Shown: positions 28,344 through 38,169 of the stretch, one piece after another
How the letters are laid out: every line of letters starts with the position of its first letter
How positions within the stretch are numbered: the stretch's first letter is position 1
Assembly: GCA_025355245.1 (NCBI GenBank)
Contig: JANXZZ010000052.1
Location: 20,814 to 84,813, forward strand
Direction of reading: 5' to 3'
Source: Pseudomonadota bacterium
Lineage (GTDB): Bacteria > Pseudomonadota > Gammaproteobacteria > Steroidobacterales > Steroidobacteraceae
DNA: 64,000 bases
The notes under the pieces: generated by a model
What the model saw: the letters and a program-made list of their open reading frames with translations, nothing else
Told to the model about the DNA's origin: nothing
Database searches by the model: none
Made by a program: the position numbers and the translations under genes

Positions 28344-30497
28344 ATGCCCCGTACTACCGACCTCGCCGATGTCCGCAACATCGGAATCATCGCCCATGTT
28401 GACGCCGGCAAGACCACGACGACCGAGCGCATTCTTTATTATACGGGGCGCAAGCACACGATCATCGACATCCATGACACGAAGGACCTGAAGACTTCGA
28501 CGACGACGGATTACCTCGAGCAGGAACAGAAGCGCGGAATCACGATTCAGAGTGCCGCCGTGTCGGCCTTCTGGCGCAACAAGAAGATCAACCTGATCGA
28601 TACGCCAGGGCACGTCGACTTCACGATCGAAGTGAACCGCTCGCTGCGCGTCCTCGACGGTGCGGTTGTCGTGTTCGACGGCGTTGCCGGGGTCGAGCCG
28701 CAGTCCGAGACCAACTGGCGCCTGGCCGACAACTACAGCGTTCCGCGCATCTGCTACGTCAACAAGATGGACCGCAGCGGCGCGAGCTTCGTGCGCTGCG
28801 TCGACATGATCAGGAAGCGCCTCGGCGCGCGTCCGCTTCCCATCCAGCTGCCGATTGGCTCCGAAGACAACTTCAAGGGGATGATCGACCTCGTGGAGAT
28901 GAAGGCGCTGGTCTGGGATTCGGATGACAAGGATTCGGAGTGGCAGACGCTCGACGTCACCCCCGACCTCGCGGATCGGCTCGGCATCACCGTCCCGAGC
29001 GATCGGCAACTGTTGGCCAAGGTCGAGCAGTACCGCACCGAGCTGGTCGACACCTGCCTCGAGCAGGACGACGAGGCCATGGAAGCGCACCTCCTCGACG
29101 GCGCGATGCCCTCGGTTGAGGTCCTGCGCAAGTGCCTGCGCAAGGGAACGCTGAATTCTGCCTTCACGATCGTGCTCTGCGGGTCGTCCTACAAGAACAA
29201 GGGCGTCCAGCAGGTCCTTGACGCCGTCGTCGACTATCTGCCGGCTCCCACCGACGTCGAGTCGATCAAGACCGTCGATGCGGATGGCCACCCGATCGGC
29301 GAACGTGCTTGCTCGGACGACGAGCCGTTCTCGGCGCTCGCGTTCAAGGTCATAAACGACATCTACGGAGCGCTGACCTTCATACGCGTCTATTCCGGCG
29401 TGCTTACAAAGGGAGCGTCGATCCTCAATTCCACCCGCGGCAAGCGCGAAAAGATCGGCCGCATGGTCGAGATGTTCGCGAAGGACGCGAACCCCGTCGA
29501 CGAGGCCCGCGCGGGCGACATCGTCGCGCTCGTGTCGCTCGCGGATACGGAGACCGGCGACACGCTATGCGACTCGGCCGACCCGGTCGTGCTCGAACGC
29601 ATGCGCTTCCCGGACCCCGTCATCAGCGTGTCGGTGAAGGCGAAGCTCAAGGCCGAGCAGGAGAAGTTCGGCAGCGCGCTTGGCAAGATGGTTCGCGCCG
29701 ATCCCTCGCTTCATCTCGAGACCGATCGCGAAACCGGCCAGACGATCCTCCGCGGCATGGGCGAGCTGCACCTCGAGGTGACTCTCGACCGGATGCGCAC
29801 GGAGTTCGGCGTCGAAGGCGTCATGGGCGAGCCGCAGGTCGCCTATCGCGAAACCTTCACCAAAACGGTGATGGAACAGTACGTCCACAAGAAGCAGACC
29901 GGCGGCTCGGGCCAGTTCGCCGAGGTCTGGATTAAGTTCGAGCCGCTCGCGCGTGGCGCGGGCTTCGAGTTTGTCGACGAGACGGTTGGCGGCTCGGTGC
30001 CGAAGGAGTACGTACCGGCGGTCGAGAAGGGCCTTAAGGTGCAGAAGGAAGACGGCGTGCTCGCGAAGTATCCGACCGTGGACTTTCGCGCGACGCTCGA
30101 GGACGGCAGCTACCACGATGTTGATTCGAACGCACTCACCTTCGAAATCGCCGCGAAAGCTTGCTTCCGCGAGGGCATACGCAAGGCGGGCCCCATACTG
30201 CTCGAGCCTGTGATGAGGGTGGAGACCGTGACGCCGGGCGACTATCTGGGCGATGTGATCGGCGACATCAACCGTCGTCGCGGTTCGATCCTGGACCAGC
30301 TCGAGCGCGGCACCAACATCGCGGTGGTCGCGACCGTGCCTCTCTCGCAGATGTTCGGCTACATCGGGCACCTCCGCGGCATGACGAGCGGACGCGCGTC
30401 TTACACGATGGAGTTCTCGCACTACGATCCGGTTCCGCGCCAGGTCGCGGACGAAGTGATCGCGGCTGCCGCAAAGCCCGCTGCCGCAGGGGCCTGA
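28344..30497 (+). CDS. Elongation factor G paralogue (translational GTPase)
   Basis: The 717-residue protein has all five EF-G domains: G1 [14 protein letters not shown], switch [18 protein letters not shown]-type G4 (VNKMDRSG), domain IV with [17 protein letters not shown], and a C-terminal domain V with [14 protein letters not shown] and the ending [15 protein letters not shown]. The switch-I stretch between HD and EQEQ is about five residues longer than in standard bacterial EF-G and reads [13 protein letters not shown]. It is a stand-alone gene, not in a str operon with rpsL/rpsG/tuf, so it is probably a second EF-G rather than the housekeeping copy. I therefore leave the gene symbol empty. 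It would bind GTP and act in translocation or ribosome recycling. Confidence 0.9.
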   Translation: MPRTTDLADVRNIGIIAHVDAGKTTTTERILYYTGRKHTIIDIHDTKDLKTSTTTDYLEQEQKRGITIQSAAVSAFWRNKKINLIDTPGHVDFTIEVNRSLRVLDGAVVVFDGVAGVEPQSETNWRLADNYSVPRICYVNKMDRSGASFVRCVDMIRKRLGARPLPIQLPIGSEDNFKGMIDLVEMKALVWDSDDKDSEWQTLDVTPDLADRLGITVPSDRQLLAKVEQYRTELVDTCLEQDDEAMEAHLLDGAMPSVEVLRKCLRKGTLNSAFTIVLCGSSYKNKGVQQVLDAVVDYLPAPTDVESIKTVDADGHPIGERACSDDEPFSALAFKVINDIYGALTFIRVYSGVLTKGASILNSTRGKREKIGRMVEMFAKDANPVDEARAGDIVALVSLADTETGDTLCDSADPVVLERMRFPDPVISVSVKAKLKAEQEKFGSALGKMVRADPSLHLETDRETGQTILRGMGELHLEVTLDRMRTEFGVEGVMGEPQVAYRETFTKTVMEQYVHKKQTGGSGQFAEVWIKFEPLARGAGFEFVDETVGGSVPKEYVPAVEKGLKVQKEDGVLAKYPTVDFRATLEDGSYHDVDSNALTFEIAAKACFREGIRKAGPILLEPVMRVETVTPGDYLGDVIGDINRRRGSILDQLERGTNIAVVATVPLSQMFGYIGHLRGMTSGRASYTMEFSHYDPVPRQVADEVIAAAAKPAAAGA

Positions 30498-30511
30498 GCC
30501 GCTTCCCGCCA

Positions 30512-30543
30512 GCGACGCACGGTGCACTCGCGCCGTGTGTCGC
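30512..30543 (+). terminator. Long GC hairpin after the EF-G gene
   Basis: An 11-bp stem (GCGACGCACGG with CCGTGTGTCGC, one G-U pair) encloses a 10-base loop, 14 bases after the stop. No T-run follows. Position and stability suggest a transcript end. Confidence 0.45.
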
Positions 30544-30676
30544 GCGCGGGCTTACTTCAGCACGACGCCCGGGTACCGGCCGCTCATAGACCGGCGAGCA
30601 CATCAGGATTGCTGCAGCAACGGCGGCGAGCGTCAATCGTTGCGGACGTGTGTTTTCAACGGCGAACGGTCAGGGA

Positions 30677-31960
30677 TCATTTGGCAGAGATTTTCTCGCC
30701 GAGCGCGTGTTGATTCGCACCTGCCGGCACGTTCTTATAGACCACGCCACCTTTCATTACGAACACGACCCGCCGCACGCTGGTGATGTCGGTCAGTGGA
30801 TCACCGTCAAGCGCGATGATGTCCGCCTCGAGTCCCGGCGCGATCGAGCCGATCTGATCTGCGAGGCCCAGCGCCTCGGCGCCAAGAGACGTCGCCGAGA
30901 CCATCGCAACCATCGGATCGACGCCGGCATCGCGAACGCGGTCGACAAATTCCTCTGCATTCCGTCCGTGTGCGCCGGCGACCGCATCCGTGCCGAAAAC
31001 CACTTTGAGCCCCGGCGTATTGGCTGCACGCCGGACAAGATCGTGGTTCAGCGGCAGGATTTTCTCCATTGCCGCGAAGCCCTCTGCCGTATAGCCGGGA
31101 GTGCCGAGGTATCGATCCTTGTTAAGCAGGTAGTTTTCAATGACGAGACCGGCCTGTGGATCGAGGTATGTGCCTCGCTCCGCCAGCAACTTGAGGTCGT
31201 CGTCGGTTGCCAAGGAGCCGTGTTCGACCTGGGTGCATCCCGCGAGCGCTGCCGCGCGCACGGCGCCCTTGTAGGCGTGCACTACGGTTCGCAGGCCGAG
31301 CTTTCTCGCTTCGTCGCACGCGGCTCCGAGCTGTGCGGCCGACAGCGTCATCGCGCCGCCGAGGCGGATCGACTGCGATGCGAATATCTTTATCAGGTCT
31401 GCGCCCGCATCCTTTTGCTTGCGGATGAACGCACGAATCTCCGCGGGCGTGCCGGTCACCTCACCCCGCCCCTCGAGCGGCTCGACCGCCGTCAGAATGC
31501 GCGGTCCCGGGATGCGTCCGGCAGCGATTGCATCCCGAAGCGGAAGGTCGGTCGGGGATCCCACGCTCTGGATGGTCGTGAATCCGGCAAGCAGGGTCAG
31601 CCACGCGTTCGATGCCGCGTTGTAGGCATCGAGAGGCGTCGTGCCGTCGCTGCCGGCGTTCTTGCCGTCCGGACCGAAGCTCCAGGTAATGTGCGTATGG
31701 GCGTCGATCCAGCCCGGCAGCACCGTCAAGCCACGCAGATCGTAATCGATCGGCCCGGTCGCGGGCCCAACGGAAACAATCCGCGACCCCTTGACCACGA
31801 GCCGGACGTCTTGCAGCGCGTGGCCCCTGCCATCGAGCACCGTACTCGTGGCAATCACAATCTGCCGGCCGGCTATGGGCACCTCGGCACCGACCGGGAT
31901 CGCGACTGCGCCGGGCCCAACCGCCAGCAGGACGCTCAGAATGAGGGTCGGGATTCGCAT
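30677..31960 (-). CDS. Exported metal-dependent amidohydrolase (imidazolonepropionase-like)
   Basis: The 427-residue protein has a signal peptide (TLILSVLLAVGPGAVA), the urease-fold beta-sandwich start (VLDGRGHALQDVRLVVKGSRIVSVG), and the metal-binding HxH in LPGWIDAHTHITWSFG. Further metal ligands appear in the TIM barrel: a Lys near DLIKIFAS, His in VVHAYKGAVRAA and in QVEHGSLA, and Asp in VVFGTDAVAG. The ending EADIIALDGDPLTDIT is typical. These enzymes hydrolyse cyclic amides or peptides (Xaa-Pro or similar). It is divergent from a second amidohydrolase gene with ~270 bases between, suggesting related substrates. Confidence 0.88.
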   Translation of the reverse strand: MRIPTLILSVLLAVGPGAVAIPVGAEVPIAGRQIVIATSTVLDGRGHALQDVRLVVKGSRIVSVGPATGPIDYDLRGLTVLPGWIDAHTHITWSFGPDGKNAGSDGTTPLDAYNAASNAWLTLLAGFTTIQSVGSPTDLPLRDAIAAGRIPGPRILTAVEPLEGRGEVTGTPAEIRAFIRKQKDAGADLIKIFASQSIRLGGAMTLSAAQLGAACDEARKLGLRTVVHAYKGAVRAAALAGCTQVEHGSLATDDDLKLLAERGTYLDPQAGLVIENYLLNKDRYLGTPGYTAEGFAAMEKILPLNHDLVRRAANTPGLKVVFGTDAVAGAHGRNAEEFVDRVRDAGVDPMVAMVSATSLGAEALGLADQIGSIAPGLEADIIALDGDPLTDITSVRRVVFVMKGGVVYKNVPAGANQHALGEKISAK

Positions 31961-32234
31961 GTGTGCTCGGTCCCTGTGTCATCGTTTCGGCACCGCAACG
32001 CGCGGACGGTGCCGGTCGCGCGCGCGCCGCAGATCATAACGGCTCCGTGACGGGGCCGACAGGGACCAGGCCCAGGGGCCGCGCGACGGTCCCGTCGTGC
32101 CACTGCCCGGCCCGAAATCCGCTCCAACCTGCAGCCGCCCGCGGGGCGCTGACTGTTTCGCGTCCCGAACCGACGCTGTAGCATCGAGCGCGATCGGGAG
32201 CGTCGCGCGCTGCAGGAATGCAAGAGAGGTCTTC

Positions 32235-33635
32235 GTGAACAATCCAATCCGTATCGGTCTGCTCTTCTTGCTCTGCACGCCGCTCGTGGCCTTTAGTCAG
32301 CCGAAACCGCACGATCGGCGGCAGTTCCTCGATCCGCAGACCCAGGTTACCGACGATCCGCGCCGCGTGCCCGTCAAGCCGGGGCCCCGGGGACCGGAAG
32401 GTACGTTGGTCCTGCGGGGCGGCCGCGTGTTCGATGCGACCGGAGCTGCCACGCACGCCGCGACCGTGGTCATCGAACGGAACAAGATCCTGAAGCTCCT
32501 GCCGCCGGACGCCACCGACTGGGCTCCTGGCGCGCGCATCATCGACGTGACTGGCAAGACGGTCATGCCGGGTCTAATCGACCTGCACACGCACCTGTCG
32601 CGGGTCGACACGGACGATTTCGCCGACTCGATCAGCGATTCGGCTTCGACGCTGATCGGTGCAGAAAAGCTTCGCTACTTCATCGAGAGCGGTATCACCA
32701 GCGTCCGGGACGTCGGCTCGCGAAGCGACGTCCCTTTTCGCCTTAAGGACTACGTTGCCCAGAACCGGATTCCGGGTCCGCGCGTGTTCGCGGCGGGTCA
32801 GATCATCACCGGCGAAGGCGGGCACGGCGCCGAAGGCCCGTCGGATGAGCTGCTCGTCATGCAGGGCGAGGTTCGAATTGCCAACGGTCCGGATGACTGG
32901 CGGCGGGCCGTCCGCGAGCAGTTCCGCAAGGGTGCGGACGTCATCAAGCTGATCAGCCATTTCACGCCGGAGGAAGTGAAAGCGGCGGTCGATGAAGCGC
33001 ATACCCTCGGCTTGAAGGTGGCGGTCGATGCCGAGACGCTGTACATCCAGCGCGCCGTCGAAGCCGGCGCAGATACGATCGAACACCCGCTGCCCCGGTC
33101 CGAGAAGACCATCGAGCTCATGGCCAAGCTCGGGACCGCCGCGGATCCGACCTTGACCCCCTACATGATCATTTTTGACCAGGCTGGTGGCTACTACGAT
33201 TCGACATCGCGGCGGTTTACGTTTTCGAAAGACGCGAACCTCGAGATGCTGCGTCGGCTCAAGCGCGCCGGAATCAAATGCGGGGTCGGTACCGACCTCG
33301 TCGCCCGGTGGTTTCACTACCTCCCTGTCGCTTACATCAACGAGCTCAAGCAGTTCGTCGCGGCCGGATGGACCGTGCCGGAGGCGTTGACCGCCGCGAC
33401 CCGCACCAACTCGCAGATTCTGGACATGGATGACCGGCTCGGCACGCTGGAGGCCGGCAAACTCGCCGACGTCCTCGTCGTCGACGGACAGCCGGATGTC
33501 GTGCTCGATGATCTCGAGAAGGTCGACATCGTGATCCGGGACGGTTACGTCGTTGTCGAGCAGGGGCACGTCGTTATTCCGCGCCACGTTCCGATCCGCG
33601 ACTGGAAGACCGACGGACAGCTGATCCACTACTAG
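32235..33635 (+). CDS. Exported amidohydrolase, second copy of the divergent pair
   Basis: A GTG start with GAGAGG upstream gives 466 residues and a signal peptide (IRIGLLFLLCTPLVAFS). Typical amidohydrolase elements follow: GTLVLRGGRVFDATG, GLIDLHTHLSRVD with the HxH metal motif, DVIKLISHFTPEE with the Lys ligand, DTIEHPLPRSE with a His ligand and GVGTDLVARW with Asp. The ending LGTLEAGKLADVLVVDG is standard. Between the barrel strands it differs clearly from the neighbouring amidohydrolase, so the pair is not a recent duplication. Its substrate is unknown; the peptidase-rich surroundings suggest amide or peptide degradation. Confidence 0.86.
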   Translation: MNNPIRIGLLFLLCTPLVAFSQPKPHDRRQFLDPQTQVTDDPRRVPVKPGPRGPEGTLVLRGGRVFDATGAATHAATVVIERNKILKLLPPDATDWAPGARIIDVTGKTVMPGLIDLHTHLSRVDTDDFADSISDSASTLIGAEKLRYFIESGITSVRDVGSRSDVPFRLKDYVAQNRIPGPRVFAAGQIITGEGGHGAEGPSDELLVMQGEVRIANGPDDWRRAVREQFRKGADVIKLISHFTPEEVKAAVDEAHTLGLKVAVDAETLYIQRAVEAGADTIEHPLPRSEKTIELMAKLGTAADPTLTPYMIIFDQAGGYYDSTSRRFTFSKDANLEMLRRLKRAGIKCGVGTDLVARWFHYLPVAYINELKQFVAAGWTVPEALTAATRTNSQILDMDDRLGTLEAGKLADVLVVDGQPDVVLDDLEKVDIVIRDGYVVVEQGHVVIPRHVPIRDWKTDGQLIHY

Positions 33636-33875
33636 TCGACCCGCGCGCAACCGACGAGCACTCCGCGCGCCGCCCAGTGCAGCGGCCGAGCCGCGTCGGC
33701 GGCCGCGATCCGGACGCGCGGGCGAAACCGGGCTGTCCCGGGCCGCGTATTACCCTGTGCGCCCGATCGCGCGCCAGCGGACGCCTGGGCAGCCTCGCCG
33801 AGAGGCGCCCGGGGCGCCTGCCACCTGCCGCGTGCAGCCCCGGCCAAAAACTGCCCAAATCACGAAGGGTAAACA

Positions 33876-35318
33876 ATGAAAGTTGGAGGCCGGATTGCAC
33901 TGTGGCTGGGCGGCGTGGTGCTGGCTGCGGTCCTCGCCTGCGTGGTTGTGGTGGTCCTCTTCTTCCACAAGTTCTACCCCAACCCGCCGACGGCAAGTTT
34001 TCCGCCGCCGGCGGATGCGGCAATCGCGCAGCGGCAGGACTTCGACTATCTGCTTCACTATTTTGAGCTCAACCGTACTTATTCGGCGGTAGCGCAGACC
34101 GAGGCGATGCGCCTCCTCACCGAGTACCGGGCGCGAGTCGGTGCGCTAACCGCGCCCGAGTTCGATCTCGCGGTGTCGCGCATCGTCGCGCTCGCCGACA
34201 ATGGCCACTCGCGGGTCGATCCGGGGCCACTCTCGCGAAGCCGAGCTCGCCTGCCCTGCCGGCTGTACCGCTTCGATGACGGCTACCACATCATTCGCGC
34301 GCGCCCGAGCTGCCAGCCGCTGCTGGGTGCCCGTCTCGTCGCGGTCGATGGCCGCCCGGTCGATGAGATCGTCGATGGCATGTTTCTCTACTTCGGTGGC
34401 CCCAGAAATCACTACGATCAGTTCGCGTCCGTATTCTTTCTCGAATCGCCGGAACTCCTCAACGCCGCCGGCTTCGCAATCGCGCCGGATCGCCTGACGC
34501 TGCGCGTCGCGATGGCCGACGGTACCGAGCGCGACGTCGCCATCGCGGCGGATCCGCCGGATCCGGAGGCGCCGCACGCCTATTCGGACGAGTATTTGTC
34601 ACCGGAGCCACTTGACAAGGAAGGACCGGATTGGCTGCCGCTGCTCGCTCGCGATGCCAAGCTGCCCGTGTCGCTCCGTGCCTACCGGGAGCCGTTCCAG
34701 TGCGAGTATTGGCCGGAACGCGGCGTCTTTTATGCACAGTTTCGCAGCAACGAGGATGAACCCGGCTATCCGATTAAGGATTTTGTAGCCCGCGTCGAGG
34801 ATGGAATCAGGCGCTCGAAGCCCCGCATCGTCGTCGTCGACCTGCGTTTCAACCAGGGCGGAAATTTCACGACCACGTCTGGCGTCATGAGCACGCTGAC
34901 GGATCTATCACCCTCGATCGAGCACGTGTACGTCATCTCGAGCCCGTGGACCTTTTCCGCGGGAATTGTCAGCCTCGCACTCCTCAAGGAGCACGGTCAG
35001 GACAAGGTCACCGTCGTCGGCACGCTGGCGGGCGACCGGACGCGCCTGTGGGCGGAAGGCGGAGGCATGGTGCTCCCGAATTCAAAGCTTTCGATTCATT
35101 TCGCGACCGGGCTTCACGATTACGCGCAGTCCTGTTCGGGCCAACCGGGCTGCTTCTGGCCGATGTACTTCTTCCCCATGCACGTGACGACACTGGAACC
35201 CGAGGTGAAGGTTTCCTACACGTACGATGACTACGTTGGCCTGAGGGACCCCAGCCTCGAGCGGGCGTTGTCGCTCGCGAGCGCGGGTCGCTCCGCTCGC
35301 GGCGACGCCAACCGATAG
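33876..35318 (+). CDS. Membrane-anchored S41-like peptidase
   Basis: The 480-residue protein has one N-terminal membrane helix (about 8-30), then a helical domain. A middle region (about 125-175) with GARLVAVDGRPVDEIVDGMF looks PDZ-like. A C-terminal crotonase-like fold carries IVVVDLRFNQGGNFTTT and SSPWTFSAGIVSLALLKEHG, where the Ser after F is at the nucleophile position of S41 C-terminal processing peptidases. The helper Lys is not obvious, so activity is uncertain. It follows the amidohydrolase by 240 bases and precedes the M20 peptidase on the same strand. Confidence 0.75.
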   Translation: MKVGGRIALWLGGVVLAAVLACVVVVVLFFHKFYPNPPTASFPPPADAAIAQRQDFDYLLHYFELNRTYSAVAQTEAMRLLTEYRARVGALTAPEFDLAVSRIVALADNGHSRVDPGPLSRSRARLPCRLYRFDDGYHIIRARPSCQPLLGARLVAVDGRPVDEIVDGMFLYFGGPRNHYDQFASVFFLESPELLNAAGFAIAPDRLTLRVAMADGTERDVAIAADPPDPEAPHAYSDEYLSPEPLDKEGPDWLPLLARDAKLPVSLRAYREPFQCEYWPERGVFYAQFRSNEDEPGYPIKDFVARVEDGIRRSKPRIVVVDLRFNQGGNFTTTSGVMSTLTDLSPSIEHVYVISSPWTFSAGIVSLALLKEHGQDKVTVVGTLAGDRTRLWAEGGGMVLPNSKLSIHFATGLHDYAQSCSGQPGCFWPMYFFPMHVTTLEPEVKVSYTYDDYVGLRDPSLERALSLASAGRSARGDANR

Positions 35319-35473
35319 CGCAATCCGGGCGCTTGCGAGGCGCTTGGCTCCCAGCGCCGCGGTCTCGTGGCGTTGAATGCCAGCCAAAAATTGAGGATAG
35401 TACCTGTGGCGCCGGGATTCACCCCGAGAGTCGCTGTTGATGGCGCTGGCAGTGCCGAGAAGGGAGCGCGGAA

Positions 35474-36781
35474 GTGAAATTAAGAATCGCGGTCGCGATC
35501 GTCGGACTCGTGCTGGCTGTGGTTACGTCGCGCGCGGCCGATACGGCGGGTCTCTCGAAGGGTGAGCGAAAAATAGTTGTCGCGGTCAAGAGCCACCTCG
35601 ATCAGAACGTGGCATTCCTCGAGAGGCTCGTCACTATCAACAGCGGCACGCTCAACATCGCGGGGGTGACCGCGATCGCCGACCTGCTTCGACCGGAATT
35701 CGAGGGCCTCGGGTTCACGGTCCGGTGGATTCCGATGGCGGAAGTCGGCCGCGCCGGGCATTTGGTCGCCGAGCATCACGTGCGCGGCAAGAAGGCGAAT
35801 CGGATCCTCATGATCGCCCACCTGGATACGGTGTTCGAGCCCGACAGCCCGTTCCAGCACTTCAAGCGCGATGGCAACACGGCCGAGGGGCCCGGCGCGA
35901 TCGACATCAAGGGCGGAGTGGTCGTGATCCTGGCTGCGCTGCGGGCCTTGCAGGACACCGGGAACCTTGCGCAGGCCGACGTCACGGTATTTCTGACGGG
36001 CGATGAGGAACGTCCGGGTCATCCAATCGCGGTGACGCGGCGCGACCTGATCGCCGCCGGCAAAGCGAACGATGTCGCGCTCGATTTCGAGTCGATGGCG
36101 CGCCAGGGCGAGGACGACACGATTCACATCGGCCGGCGCAGCGCCAGCAGCTGGAAGCTGACGGTCACCGGCAGTTCGGGCCATTCCGCCGGCGTCGGCA
36201 AGGGTGGTGGCTATGGTGCCAACTACGAGCTGGTTCGCATCATCGACGAGTTCCGCCGGACGCTTCCGGAACCGAATCTCACGTTCAACACGAGCCTGAT
36301 TGCGGGCGGCACCGCCGCGGAGCTGCTCGACGCGGGCACGCGGGCGACCGCCGCCGGCAAGGACAACATAATCGCGGCGCAGGCGTTCGCGGTCGGCGAC
36401 TTGCGCACGCTGTCCGACGAACAGACCGAGCGCGTGCAGCAGAAAATGCGCGCGATCGTTGCACGCCACCTCGACCGCAGCGAGGCCGAAATCGAATTCG
36501 ACGAGGGCTATCCCGCCATGGCGCCGACCGCCGCGAGCCAGGCACTGTTCGACCAGCTGAGTCGGGTGAACGACGACCTCGGCATGGCGGCGCTGAAGGA
36601 GGGGGATCCGGCGGGCCGCGGCGCCGGGGACATATCCTTCGTTGCTCGCGACCTGCCCGGGCTTGTCGGGATGGGCGCCGCCGGCCACGGTTCGCACGCG
36701 GTGGGCGAATCCATCGACCTGACCAGCTTGGCCCCGCAGGCGGAGCGAGCGGCCGTGCTGATCGCCCGCCTATCGCGCTAG
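35474..36781 (+). CDS. M20-family zinc carboxypeptidase (glutamate carboxypeptidase-like, exported)
   Basis: The 435-residue protein starts with a signal peptide (ending near VTSRAAD). It contains the M20 metal and catalytic motifs: LMIAHLDTVF (His and Asp), GAIDIKGGVVVIL (bridging Asp), FLTGDEERPGH (catalytic Glu and Zn Glu), and the late Zn His in GAAGHGSHAVGESIDL. A dimerisation lid is inserted between (about 215-330). It resembles carboxypeptidase G2-type enzymes that release C-terminal Glu or other residues. It belongs to a run of same-strand genes with the S41-like peptidase, DJ-1 and RidA proteins. A GC hairpin lies right after the stop. Confidence 0.88.
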   Translation: MKLRIAVAIVGLVLAVVTSRAADTAGLSKGERKIVVAVKSHLDQNVAFLERLVTINSGTLNIAGVTAIADLLRPEFEGLGFTVRWIPMAEVGRAGHLVAEHHVRGKKANRILMIAHLDTVFEPDSPFQHFKRDGNTAEGPGAIDIKGGVVVILAALRALQDTGNLAQADVTVFLTGDEERPGHPIAVTRRDLIAAGKANDVALDFESMARQGEDDTIHIGRRSASSWKLTVTGSSGHSAGVGKGGGYGANYELVRIIDEFRRTLPEPNLTFNTSLIAGGTAAELLDAGTRATAAGKDNIIAAQAFAVGDLRTLSDEQTERVQQKMRAIVARHLDRSEAEIEFDEGYPAMAPTAASQALFDQLSRVNDDLGMAALKEGDPAGRGAGDISFVARDLPGLVGMGAAGHGSHAVGESIDLTSLAPQAERAAVLIARLSR

Positions 36782-36792
36782 CACTGGCTGCT

Positions 36793-36815
36793 CCGGGCGC
36801 GCTCCTCGCGCCCGG
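36793..36815 (+). terminator. Perfect 9-bp hairpin followed by a short T-run after the M20 peptidase gene
   Basis: CCGGGCGCG and CGCGCCCGG form nine perfect pairs around a 5-base loop (CTCCT), 11 bases after the M20 stop, with GCCGTTT following. This is the best intrinsic-terminator candidate in the window, although the T-run is only three. Confidence 0.55.
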
Positions 36816-36836
36816 GCCGTTTCGGGACTACCTGGC

Positions 36837-37598
36837 TTGGCAATCGTCCTAATACCGATTCCCGGCAACGAGTTCGACCCCACGGAGACGGCAGTCCCGT
36901 GGCAGGTCCTCACGGCGCTCGGGCATGCGGTCGAGTTCGCAACGCCCGACGGGAAGCCGGGAGCTGCGGACGAACGGATGCTCACGGGTCGTGGGCTCGG
37001 CATTTTCCGGACGGTCCTGCGTGCCGACGACTACGCTCGGCGTGCCTATGCCGCGATGGCCGACGCGAATTCATTTCGCAACCCGCGGCGCTGGTCCGAC
37101 GTGAGCGTCGGATCCTTCGACGGACTGCTCCTGCCCGGCGGCCACGCGCCGGGCATGAAGACCTACCTGGAATCGCCGATCCTGCAGGCCGTCGTCGCGG
37201 CCGCGTTCGCGGCGCGCAAGCCCGTCGGCGCGATTTGCCACGGTGTCGTGCTCGCAGCGCGGTCGCGCGCCGCGGACGGTCGATCGGTCCTGTTCGGCAG
37301 GAAGACCACTGCTCTTACCCGGCGCCTAGAGTTCACCGCGTGGGCGATGACGGCGCTCTGGTTGGGACGCTACTACCGCACCTATCCAACGCCGGTGCAG
37401 GACGAAGTCACCGCCGCACTCGCGACGCCCGCGGATTTCCTCGCCGGTCCTCTGGCGACGGTCCGCGATGCGCCGGGTCGTCTCGAGGTCGGATTCACGG
37501 TCCGCGATGCGGGCTACGTGTCGGCGCGCTGGCCGGGCGATGCTCATCGATTCGCGGCGGACTTTGCAGCACTCTTCGGCGAGGCGCCCGGACCTTGA
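36837..37598 (+). CDS. DJ-1/PfpI superfamily protein (class I glutamine amidotransferase-like)
   Basis: A TTG start gives 253 residues beginning AIVLIPIPGNEFDPTETAVPWQVL. The family core is visible: a Rossmann-like start, an early Glu, GLLLPGGHAPGMKTYLES, the nucleophile elbow GAICHGVVLAAR with its Cys, and a late KTTALTRRLEFTAW segment. Such proteins act as glyoxalase/deglycase, protease-like or chaperone enzymes; no substrate is evident. It starts 55 bases after the M20 stop with the hairpin between, so it may have its own promoter. RidA follows. Confidence 0.82.
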   Translation: MAIVLIPIPGNEFDPTETAVPWQVLTALGHAVEFATPDGKPGAADERMLTGRGLGIFRTVLRADDYARRAYAAMADANSFRNPRRWSDVSVGSFDGLLLPGGHAPGMKTYLESPILQAVVAAAFAARKPVGAICHGVVLAARSRAADGRSVLFGRKTTALTRRLEFTAWAMTALWLGRYYRTYPTPVQDEVTAALATPADFLAGPLATVRDAPGRLEVGFTVRDAGYVSARWPGDAHRFAADFAALFGEAPGP

Positions 37599-37727
37599 GA
37601 ACGGACGCTCGGCGAACGTCGGCCGGCGTCCGCCCGGATCGCCGCGCGTCCGTTGCTTCCCCGTGACGGGGACGGGTACGAGACCGAAGCCGAGCAAAGC
37701 GCCCAGACACGAACGAAGGAGACCGCC

Positions 37728-38108
37728 ATGTCCCGGGAGATCATTCGAACCGACCACGCGCCGCAGCCGCCGCGCACCTATAGCCAGGCGGTCAAAGCGG
37801 CTGGGCTCATTTTCGTCGCGGGGCAGACGCCGTTCGATCCGGTGACGGGCGACGTGGTCGGCGCGACCATCCAGGAGCAGACCGCGCAATGCCTGCGGAA
37901 CGTATCGGCGATTCTCGCCGCCGCGGGGAGTTCGCTCAGCAAGGCGGTGAGCGCGACAGCGGTCATCGCCGAGGAGGCCGACCTCGCTGGCCTCAACGAA
38001 GAGTGGGTGAAATGGTTTCCGGTCGACCCTCCGGCCCGCCAGCTGGCGCAGCTACCGGCCCGCCCGAAGGGCATGCGGGTACTCGTGGCGGTCATCGCCT
38101 CCGCTTAG
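37728..38108 (+). CDS. RidA family enamine/imine deaminase
   Basis: The ATG before SREIIRTDHAP has an AAGGAG-like site upstream and gives 126 residues, the standard RidA size. Conserved features are YSQAVKAAGLIFVAGQTPFDPVTGD, the C-terminal strand PARPKGMRVLVAVIA and the Arg/Glu region near the end. The usual catalytic Arg in an I/V-E-x-x-A-x segment is replaced by PKGMRVLVAVIAS, so the subfamily is not the archetypal RidA. These proteins hydrolyse reactive enamines formed by PLP enzymes. It probably supports amino-acid breakdown by the neighbouring peptidases. Confidence 0.85.
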   Translation: MSREIIRTDHAPQPPRTYSQAVKAAGLIFVAGQTPFDPVTGDVVGATIQEQTAQCLRNVSAILAAAGSSLSKAVSATAVIAEEADLAGLNEEWVKWFPVDPPARQLAQLPARPKGMRVLVAVIASA

Positions 38109-38169
38109 GCGAGCGCTCGATTCGCGCACGAACGCATCGGCCGGGCCGTCCGCGCGCCGGCGACGTCCG

